Shown one piece after another: positions 1 through 7,415 of a stretch of 64,000 nucleotides of DNA (positions within the stretch are counted from its first letter, which is position 1; every line of letters begins with the position of its first letter). The DNA comes from Candidatus Rifleibacteriota bacterium (GTDB taxonomy: Bacteria; Muiribacteriota; Ozemobacteria; Ozemobacterales; Ozemobacteraceae). A program made the translations under genes and the position numbers. The stretch lies in contig JADFZL010000009.1 of assembly GCA_015232575.1 (NCBI GenBank), positions 1 through 64,000 of the forward strand. The letters run 5' to 3'. The notes beneath the pieces are model-generated. The model was given only the letters and a program-made list of their open reading frames with translations. It had not been told where the DNA came from and did no database searches.

Positions 1-119
1 TTTGATTTCAGATCGTTCCTTCTTGCATATTCCTTCTGAGAAATTCCCATTTGTTTCCATGAAAAAACATGCTTCTTCCAGAATTCAGAATTATGCGCAG
101 GTTTTTCTGAAGTAATCAT
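1..119 (-). CDS. IS66-type accessory protein (TnpA-like), partial
   Basis: Only the first 39 codons lie in the window; the gene runs off the left edge. It starts at an ATG preceded by a strong AAGGAG site about 8 bases upstream. The reading includes FWKKHVFSWKQMG followed by ISQKEYARRNDL, the pattern of the small helix-turn-helix accessory protein encoded first in IS66-family elements. In that family the protein is needed for transposition together with TnpB and the DDE transposase TnpC. The family call rests on pattern recognition and on the terminal repeat just outside the gene. Confidence 0.7.
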   Translation of the reverse strand, partial: MITSEKPAHNSEFWKKHVFSWKQMGISQKEYARRNDLKS

Positions 120-205
120 AAATAGTGCATCTCCTTGAAATTTTTGATACACTATTATTACAGAAGATCTTCATGTAAAAAAGATGTAGCTATTTTGACG
201 CTTAC
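1..205 (-). mobile_element. End of an IS66-family element (rest lies left of the window)
   Basis: Read on the minus strand, the element begins at 205 with GTAAGCGTCAAAATAGC, which matches the GTAAGCG terminal inverted repeat start typical of IS66 elements. The accessory gene begins 86 bases inside. The 8 bases outside (206-213, caattgtg) would be one copy of the target duplication if the element is complete. Confidence 0.65.
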
Positions 206-867
206 CAATTGTGCATAATCTTCCGGATATAATTTCTCTGCCAAGATTCGTATTCTACGTGCATTCCATCAATTTTTGAATAGCACAGATCATTCCATTC
301 ACTCGAAATTAAAAACTACCATTTTCAGCGAACTTTAATCAAGCAGAACTATCTCGATTTGTTCATTACCCATTTTCCTATCTTTCAAGCAAATCGTCTG
401 CCAAAAGCCTTTCCGACAACAGATGCGCTTCTTCAGATCAAGCAACTCTGTTCAGAAAGCTATCAAACCAATATCAAAACCTGAACCACAAGTGAAATAT
501 TTCCTAAGCATGCAATAACAAAAGATGTTAGAATTTTAATTCGCTTTTTATGATGAATGTTCGTAAATGTAAATTTATTATTTCTACAAATTACAAAGAT
601 ATTATCATTCTTTCAGAATAAGCATTTGCTTATGAGTTTTTTCGCAAATCATTGGTAACACTGATTTTTGCTTCTGATTTTATTGAAACAATCATTTTTT
701 TGAATACTGCTGAATTTTCTCCGAGATTCCCATCTAAAAATCAATATTCCTTGCTCAATAAATAAAAATGTGCTTAAATGAGCCCTTGCTTTACAAAACT
801 ATCATTGCGGTAATAGCAGAATTAAATATGCATTAATAAAAGAAATGAAATAGGAGAAATTAACAAT
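206..867. other. Intergenic, AT-rich, no gene seen
   Basis: I find no convincing reading frame or repeat here. The last 20 bases hold the ribosome binding site (AGGAGAAA) of the chemoreceptor gene. The stretch may contain its promoter, but I could not assign one with confidence. Confidence 0.6.
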
Positions 868-2619
868 ATGGATAATCTGATGGTTAACATTAAGAATAGT
901 AAATTTGGAGGACAAATTTTTTTCTTTTTTGGGATCATGTTCCTTACACTTTTGTCTTTTTCAACTTTCGCTTCATTTTTTCTTAGAGCATTATCCGTAG
1001 ATTATTTTTATTTTGGAGTTATTTCGTATTTTATTCTTTTTGCAGCACTAGGAGTGGTTTTCCTTTTTACTTTATCTCGAATTACCTATCAAAGTTTTTA
1101 TAATCCCATGATAAAGCTATCCGAAATCATTTCCAATCTTGGAAAAAATGATGTTCCTGATCAAAAAATCATTTCTGAGGCAATGCACGAAGTTGATATT
1201 GAGGGAAAGCTCTCTGAAGCTGTTTTTCAAGCATTTTCCCGAATCACATTTCAAGCTGATTTCGCCGCAAAGATTGCTGAAGGTGAAATAAAAGAAAATA
1301 TTGATCCAAACTTAAAAGATTCTGGTTTGATTCAAAACCTTGCGAAAATCCAGAATTCCATGATTGCTTTATATGAAATATCAAAAAAGGTTAATAACGG
1401 TGATTTGTTATCGGGAGTAAAAGAAACTTCAGATAAAAAAAACTTTATCATGCAAACTCAATCTGAAATGATTCAATATTTGATAAATATTTTCAAGGAC
1501 TTTTCAAATGCAACTCAAGTGATTTCTTATTCTTCCAATATGTTTCTGGATATCGTTCGAAACATGGACAACAAAATTGAGGATAATTTTCAAAAATCCA
1601 AAGAAGTTAAACTGTTTTCCGATAATTTAGCAAGTAGCGCTGCAATAATGTTCTCAAGTATTGAAAAAATTACAGAAGAAATTTCTTCTGTCGCTGTAGC
1701 TTCAGAGGAAATGAGTAATACGATCGCGGATATTGCAAGAAATACTGAAAATGCGAGGAATATCACAAATGAAGCAGGAAGACATGGTAGTGAAATCCTT
1801 GTTCTGATGAAAGAACTGGGGTTAGCTGCCAAAGAAATTGGAAAGGTAAATGAAACAATCACTTCTATTTCTTCTCAAACAAATCTCCTGGCTTTAAATG
1901 CAACCATAGAAGCCGCAAGAGCAGGTTCCTCTGGGAAGGGTTTTGCTGTAGTCGCAGGTGAGATTAAAGATTTAGCAAACCAGACTTCTCTCGCAACTGA
2001 ACAAATCAAACAGAGAATATCTGGCATCCAAAATTCCTCTACCAATGCTATAAATTGTGTAGAAAAAATTTCCCTGGTCATTAAAGAGATAAACAGGATC
2101 GTTTCCTCGTTAACTGTTTCCTTTGAAGAACAATCAACTGTGACGAAAAATATTGCAGGTAATATTTCGCATGCTAATATGAATGTAAATAAAACCAATT
2201 CTTTACTGAAAGAATTTAATACTTACGTTGGAAATGTTATTGAAAGAATCTCCCTGGTGACAGGATCTGCAGAATATCTTAAAAATGCGAATTCCTTTGT
2301 TTCAGCTAATTCCAAAGAAATTACTTTGCTTTCAGAGGGTCTCTTTTCGAAAATAGCAATGTTAAAATTGGAAGAAAAAGATCAAGGCAAAAAGCTGAAT
2401 TGCTGGGAATTTAAAAAATGCGGCAGAGAAAAAAATGGTGCAAAGGTTACTGAATTAGGACAGTGTCCGGCTTATCCAAATGGTGGACAAAGATGTGCAG
2501 AAGTAACTGCAACCTTTTGCGGTGGAAAAGTACAGGGAGATGTTTCAGAAAAGTTCCGAAATTGTTTGAAATGTAATTTCTTAAATAGCCCGCATTATAA
2601 TAAGTCCATTTCCAAATAA
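868..2619 (+). CDS. Methyl-accepting chemotaxis protein with Cys-rich C-terminal domain
   Basis: Signal transducer expected to sit in the inner membrane and control CheA. Two hydrophobic segments (about residues 16-40 and 48-72) are separated by only a few residues, so there is no sizeable periplasmic sensor. A HAMP-like linker and long coiled coil follow. The conserved hairpin tip is clear (TNLLALNATIEAARAG, then GKGFAVVAGEI). After the signalling domain comes a tail from about residue 515 that starts NCWEFKKCGRE and carries seven cysteines. This tail is seen on many bacterial receptors and resembles a metal- or redox-binding module; what it senses here is inference. An AGGAGAAA site lies 10 bases upstream of the ATG. 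No che genes are nearby. Confidence 0.93.
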   Translation: MDNLMVNIKNSKFGGQIFFFFGIMFLTLLSFSTFASFFLRALSVDYFYFGVISYFILFAALGVVFLFTLSRITYQSFYNPMIKLSEIISNLGKNDVPDQKIISEAMHEVDIEGKLSEAVFQAFSRITFQADFAAKIAEGEIKENIDPNLKDSGLIQNLAKIQNSMIALYEISKKVNNGDLLSGVKETSDKKNFIMQTQSEMIQYLINIFKDFSNATQVISYSSNMFLDIVRNMDNKIEDNFQKSKEVKLFSDNLASSAAIMFSSIEKITEEISSVAVASEEMSNTIADIARNTENARNITNEAGRHGSEILVLMKELGLAAKEIGKVNETITSISSQTNLLALNATIEAARAGSSGKGFAVVAGEIKDLANQTSLATEQIKQRISGIQNSSTNAINCVEKISLVIKEINRIVSSLTVSFEEQSTVTKNIAGNISHANMNVNKTNSLLKEFNTYVGNVIERISLVTGSAEYLKNANSFVSANSKEITLLSEGLFSKIAMLKLEEKDQGKKLNCWEFKKCGREKNGAKVTELGQCPAYPNGGQRCAEVTATFCGGKVQGDVSEKFRNCLKCNFLNSPHYNKSISK

Positions 2620-2956
2620 AATTTTACTGCTAAGAAAATGAAAAACCTTATAGCAAGGCAGTAGTTTTACGAAATGTTTTTTTTTCTTACATTATAATGA
2701 AGTTTGGAAACTCTTTCAAAAATTCTGGCTGCATTTTGCTGGAAAAGGATAATCCCAGGAATTTCCATCATTCGATGTTTTTATATCCAAATTGGAGATT
2801 TCCTGGGATTAATAGACAATAGCTTTAACAACAAGACAAGAATGCGCTGATTAAGTATTTCAGTGCTTCAATTTTTATACTTCTTGTGAAATTCTTGATT
2901 TTGGCAGTGACGATTATCGCCCCATGTCCGGGAAGAGACCTAAGCCTTCGAGTGAA
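2620..2956. other. Intergenic with a long imperfect inverted repeat
   Basis: No gene. Positions 2750-2812 form an inverted repeat: AATCCCAGGAA-TTTCCA on the left pairs with TGGAGATTTCCTGGGATT on the right, about 17 pairs with one bulge and one mismatch and a loop of about 27 bases. It could be a terminator-like or mobile hairpin (MITE-like). There is no T-run directly after the stem. Confidence 0.55.
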
Positions 2957-3419
2957 TCAGTTTTTAAGGAATTTTGCTGAGTTTTTCCATCGTCCGCCAC
3001 CGTAATACAACAGGCTGAGCGACATTCCAATAAAGGCACTGATAACAATTGAATACCAGATTCCCTCTATCTGCATGGTTGTTTTTGAAAGATAGGTTGC
3101 AAGGGGAATTCTGATCCCCCAAAGGGCAATCAGCGAAATTAAAGTGGTAACAAATGTTTTTCCAGAGCCATTTATTACACCGTTTCCGACAAACATTATT
3201 GAAAACATGATATATCCGATTGCGATTATTCTGAAATAATGACTTCCAATTGTAATTACTTCGGGCTCCTGGAGAAACATTCTCAGAATAAATTCCGGTT
3301 TTGCAGACACAATAATTGTACCTGGAAGTGCTGAAAAAACTCCCATTACAATACCTACCCAGAAGGTTTGCCTTACACGAGGGATTAAACCTGCTCCGAG
3401 ATTCTGTTTATTCAGCAAA
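2957..3419 (-). pseudogene. MATE-family multidrug efflux transporter, C-terminal fragment
   Basis: Reads as the last third of a MATE (NorM/DinF-type) transporter: about 150 residues with four hydrophobic segments and the motif GNGVINGSGKT. A full MATE protein is about 450 residues. The first two thirds are missing. The break lies at about 3420, where an IS91-type transposase fragment on the other strand begins. Insertion or deletion at the mobile element most likely destroyed the gene. Confidence 0.8.
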
Positions 3420-3836
3420 AAATGGTCAAACTACCAAGGAATTTGGCCCATTGGAATGGCTTGCCGCAGTTTGTTCGCATATTCCCAACCCAAGACAGCA
3501 GACTATAAGGTATTATGGTTATTATAGTAATGTTTCACGCGGGAAAAGAGAAAAAGAGGGTGTTGACAATATTTTACCTTCCATCAGTGAATCTTTATTA
3601 ACAGGTAAAGAGTTCCGGCGAAATTGGGCACGACTTATTCAAAAAATTTATGAGGTAGATCCGCTGTTGTGTCCCAAATGCAATGGTTCGATGAAGATCA
3701 TCAGTTTTATAGAAGAGAAATCAGTTATCGAAAAAATTCTGAAGCACCTGAGTCTTTGGTTGGTGCAGTCCCGAAATCCACCAAGGTCAATCAAAAAGCT
3801 AAGTTTTGATGACGATATTAGCCTGAAAAAAACATT
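3420..3836 (+). pseudogene. IS91-family transposase, C-terminal fragment
   Basis: In-frame reading contains EFGPLEWLAAVCSHIPN, RYYGYYSNVSRGKR and WARLIQKIYEVDPLLCPKC, the standard C-terminal end of IS91/IS801-type (HUH, rolling-circle) transposases, followed by IEKILKHLSLW. The N-terminal catalytic half is absent. The frame stays open into the next gene, so an automatic call would fuse the two; the real start of that gene is at 3850. A short homologous stretch recurs at 7202-7265. Confidence 0.82.
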
Positions 3837-3849
3837 AAAGGAGAATTTT

Positions 3850-4380
3850 ATGAAACGTGTAATCATTATGACAGTTCTGTTTGTTGCAATGCTGTTGTCA
3901 TCAACTGCCGTCATGGCCAGAGACGCATCCGCCAGTCACGTCCGAGGAATTGCCTTCGAAGCATCATTCGAAGTCCTTGACCTCGCTACACACAAGGTAT
4001 GGCAGGGTTTCGGAGCTCTTATAAAATATGCTGACATGCCTTTGATCACTGAAATCAAACGTTTGACTGTCAGAGTTACAAACTATACTATTACTGAAAA
4101 GGATGCTTCTGCAGACGCTATCAAGAATGTAGACGCCTATCTCAAGGCAAACGCACAGAGCATTGACGTTACCTCCATGTTAAGTTTCGATAAATATGCC
4201 TGCCCGGTTGAATTCATGACTCCAACCAAAAATTGCACATTAGACAGGGACGGACTTGTTAAAGCAATCAAAGATCCACAGCACAGATACAAAAGATTCA
4301 AAGGTAAATTTGAAGCTTCAAAAGATCTTCAATCTATCAGACTGATGGGTGTCCAGAATATTGCAGAAAAGGCTCAGTAA
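3850..4380 (+). CDS. Secreted protein of unknown function (176 residues)
   Basis: I chose the ATG at 3850 because AAAGGAG lies 8 bases upstream and a Sec signal peptide follows at once (MKRVIIMTVLFVAMLLSSTAVMA, cleavage after about residue 23). The mature part is about 150 residues, has no recognised motif and only two cysteines, and reads as a soluble export protein. The frame is open upstream because of the IS91 remnant, which is probably accidental. A good terminator follows at 4409. It is the only intact-looking gene in an otherwise broken stretch, so it may be a passenger next to the insertion sequence. Family not recognised. Confidence 0.75.
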   Translation: MKRVIIMTVLFVAMLLSSTAVMARDASASHVRGIAFEASFEVLDLATHKVWQGFGALIKYADMPLITEIKRLTVRVTNYTITEKDASADAIKNVDAYLKANAQSIDVTSMLSFDKYACPVEFMTPTKNCTLDRDGLVKAIKDPQHRYKRFKGKFEASKDLQSIRLMGVQNIAEKAQ

Positions 4381-4408
4381 AACGTTAACTACACCAGGAT
4401 CTGAATAG

Positions 4409-4446
4409 AAAAACTCTCCAGACATACTCTGCCTGGAGAGTTTTTC
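4409..4446. terminator. Rho-independent terminator
   Basis: AAAAACTCTCCAG at 4409-4421 pairs with CTGGAGAGTTTTT at 4433-4445, a 13-base stem with an 11-base loop and T-runs on both strands. It can end the secreted-protein gene (plus) and the broken peptidase gene (minus). Confidence 0.85.
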
Positions 4447-4470
4447 TATTCGGTTTTTAAATAAAATGTA

Positions 4471-5846
4471 TTACTTTTTCGGATTTTCGGCGAGGATTTT
4501 TTCCATTTCGTCCATGATTGTGTTCATCTGCTTCATGGCTGCATTAAAAGGTGCTGATGTTGTCATATCAACTCCTGCATCTTTCAATAGATCAATTGGA
4601 TATTTTGAAGATCCGGAAGAAAGTTGCTTTTAGTGTTTTTCAGCATATAATCCAGAAGGAAATTTTCATTCAGAGTTGATGCTACTTCAGCAACGAAGAT
4701 TTTATAGTCATGTGTTACATAGGGCTGGTTCTTATCAGAAAGGTATGTGTGCATAGAATGTCCAGACTCATGGGCTACTGTAGAAACTTCATCATATTGT
4801 CCTGTGAAATTCTGGAGCTGATAAGGGTGAACGCCATAAACGCCTGTGCTGTAGGCTCCTGATTTTTTTCCTGTGGTCGGAAGGAAATCTACCCAGCGCT
4901 TATCGAAACTCATCTGGAGGTCTGTAAGGTAATCCTTGCCCAGAGGAGCACATGATTCCATGACAAGCTTGATTGATTCTTCAGGAGTATATTTCAGATC
5001 AACTTCCTTCACTATTGGAGCATAAAGATCCTCGTATCCAAGCTTTTCCAGACCCATCATGCGTTTGCGAAGTTTAAGATATCTGTAGAGAGTGGGCATA
5101 TTAGCATGAACATCGGCAATTAACTGCTTATAGACGGTCTGTGGAACATTTGAGTCAAAAAGTGCTGATTCGAGGCAGCTATTATATTTGCGGATTTCTT
5201 TATTAAAAATGTGTGCTTTAATCTGTCCATAAAGCGTTGTGCCAAGTGTTCGCTCAAACTTCTTATATTCTGTCCAGAATGCCTGAAAAACTTTAATTCT
5301 ATCTTCGCGATTGGGAGAAGCGCGATAATTGCCGTATGCAGGAGCATCAATACGAACTTTTGTTCCATCAGAAAGTGTCACTTCAGGATATGGCAAATCA
5401 GCATTCGTAAAAATGCTGTATGCATTCTCTGATGCGTCTGCCATCATTAATGCCTGTGCAGCTATTTTTTCCTCAGCAACAGAAAGTGTATGGGGAATAT
5501 AGCGAAGAATATCTTCGAGCCAGGGCTTATAAGGCAAAAGTTTCTCTTCTTCTTTAACAAATCCCATAACTTTCGCTTCACCAAGCGCGAGAATTTCAGG
5601 ACGCATAAAGGAAGTAGTTGAAGTAAATTTTACTGCCAGATCTTTCGCGGTCTGTTCCATTTCACGCGGCTTTCCGGCACGTGTATCTTCATCGCTTCTC
5701 ATGCTTGCGTATGTTATCAGACGTGAAAGTTCGTTATCCGATGCCATGATTGTATCAAGGGCAGCAAGAAATCCAGCGGCATCTGTACCGAGTTTTCCCT
5801 GAAAATCAGAATAGATCGTTGCGGACTTCAATTTTTCTGGAAACAC
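4471..5846 (-). pseudogene. pepF: M3-family oligoendopeptidase F, truncated and internally deleted
   Basis: A cytoplasmic zinc oligopeptidase (M3B, PepF type). The metal site HESGHSMH (HExxH) is present. Two defects are visible. First, the N-terminus is cut at about 5846, where a recombinase remnant begins, and roughly the first 60 residues are lost. Second, after LDYMLKNTKSN (about 4625) the frame breaks and ends, but another frame directly downstream reads SSGSSKYPIDLLKDAGVD on to a proper stop at 4471. That is the true PepF C-terminus, so about 120-130 codons between these points have been deleted with a frame change. The deleted part normally carries helices of the catalytic half, so the product should be inactive. 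Confidence 0.85.
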
Positions 5847-6042
5847 GTTCTTGAAAAGGAATGGGATTGGGTAAAAATAGTTAAACCCCCCGTATTCAAA
5901 CGTTTGCCCGATGTTCTCACCGTAAAAGAAACAGAACTTCTTCTTAATACGATTCGAAAACCATGTTACAGAGTTTTTCTGTTTACCGTTTATAGCATGG
6001 GTTTAAGGCTTGGTGAGGGTTTAAAGCTGGAAGTCGGCGATA
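5847..6042 (+). pseudogene. Tyrosine recombinase (integrase), internal fragment
   Basis: Open frame reading EKEWDWVKIVKPPVFKRLPDV and then LTVKETELLLNTI, ending VYSMGLRLGEGLKLEVGDI. This is the junction of the core-binding and catalytic domains of a phage-type integrase, including the GLRLGE box with the first catalytic arginine. Both ends are missing. The frame is fused directly to the IS91 transposase fragment that follows. IS91-type elements often carry such an integrase just upstream of the transposase, so the fusion is probably a deletion inside one element. Confidence 0.78.
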
Positions 6043-6563
6043 TAATAAAAAAACACTACGATGCTTTTAAATCCAAATATCGAAAACGTTTGCTACCAGG
6101 GCATCTTAAGGCTATAAATTCAATTTCAAGGTGTCGGACACCTGAAAGCGGTGAAATGGTTTTAAAATGTCCAAAATGTTCGAAAACAGAGTATCTTCCT
6201 CACTCTTGTGGTCACAGGAATTGCCCACAATGTCAAAATCACGAGACAACCGAATGGCTGGAAAGGCAACGAAAAAAGCTACTTCCAGTTCCATATTTTT
6301 TGGTTACCTTTACGGTTCCTTCGATTCTCAGGCCTGTTGCATGGAAATCCCAGAAGATTTTTTTCGATGCAATGTTCAAGGCTTCGAGCGCAACATTGAA
6401 TGAACTGGCAAAAAACGAAAGGTTCCTGGGTGGAAAAATCGGAACAACCGGTGTTTTGCATACGCACAATCGCCGATTGGATTTTCATCCACATATTCAT
6501 TATGACCAGCAAGTAGTTATGACAAGAGAATCTATTTACTATGGGTATTTAAATCTGTTTTAG
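6043..6563 (+). pseudogene. IS91-family transposase, N-terminal fragment
   Basis: Begins KHYDAFKSKYRKRLLPGHLK and carries the zinc-binding region (CPKCSK, HRNCPQCQ). The HUH-type box RLDFHPHIH follows, and then the sequence stops matching at about 6505. The catalytic tyrosine part and C-terminus are lost. With the C-terminal fragment at 3420 it could represent two halves of one element type, although the halves are in reverse order and separated, so at least two copies were involved. Confidence 0.82.
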
Positions 6564-6662
6564 TAAATAACTTAACATAACAACTGTGCAAACAATAGGC
6601 CAGCAAGCAGCATAAAAGTGTATCTTTCTCATATCCTATGATTAAAAAGGAGGAACCAATTC

Positions 6663-7271
6663 ATGAGAAAAAATGTTTATGTTAATAATCTGTGCCCGGA
6701 GTTTGAGCAGTCACTTGTCAAACAGTGGATATGTGCGGACAGTTTGCAGCGATATCATAAAGTACTTACGGAGTTTACTCTATTCGCCTGTAATAAGTAT
6801 TACTCACAATCTGTTGTTACAGAATTCCTGCTAAACAAACTTCAAGAATGAGGGGGACTTGTTCTGATGACGAGGAATCAAAGAATGAGGAGTGTTACTT
6901 TGAGATGTATGCGTTTTCTTGCGGAGTATTTCAACTTTGGAATTGTTCTAAAAAACGTAAATGTCTATGGAGAAATCATTTGGCCGGCAGGATTCAGGAG
7001 TTGTACAGAGAAGTTTTATGCCATACTGGTCTATGATGGTTTATCTTATGGTTACATCGTGAATTCCCGGAAAGTAATAATAGACCTCATTTTGTTTCTG
7101 GATGCCAATGGCATTCATGAGCCATCTGATATTCTTGCCGAACATAATGACAGATTTATCAAAAGTTACTATTGGTTGAGTCCAAAAGGTATTGAGACTA
7201 AAAATGATCAAATTACTCAGGAGTTTGATGCATTGGAATGGCTTGCCGCATTGTGTGGTATGGTTAATTAA
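6663..7271 (+). pseudogene. Tyrosine recombinase N-terminal remnant with in-frame TGA, ending in an IS91 tail
   Basis: An AAAAAGGAGG site precedes the ATG at 6663. The frame reads 62 codons, meets TGA at 6849-6851, and stays open in the same frame to 7271. The helical region resembles the core-binding (SAM-like) domain of integrases (YILVYDGLSYG-like and ILFLDANGI segments). The last 20 residues (QEFDALEWLAALCG) are instead the IS91 transposase motif also seen at 3450. The region 7202-7265 aligns base for base, with some changes, to 3420-3483. It is a chimera of decayed parts. Confidence 0.6.
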
Positions 7272-7415
7272 CATGGAACTAACGAGGGATAATATATGCA
7301 AGACCAGCACCCCTCCTTGCGCGAATAAATAAGGCGTGATATACTTAAAGCCAGAAAAGCAAATTCATTATCAAGTGATCAAGAGACTCACCCGTTGTAC
7401 ACGAGGGAGGAAGTA

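Noticed and set aside
3316..4380. Single 354-residue gene
   Set aside because: The first part is transposase debris overlapping the MATE fragment. A ribosome binding site and a signal peptide place the real start at 3850.
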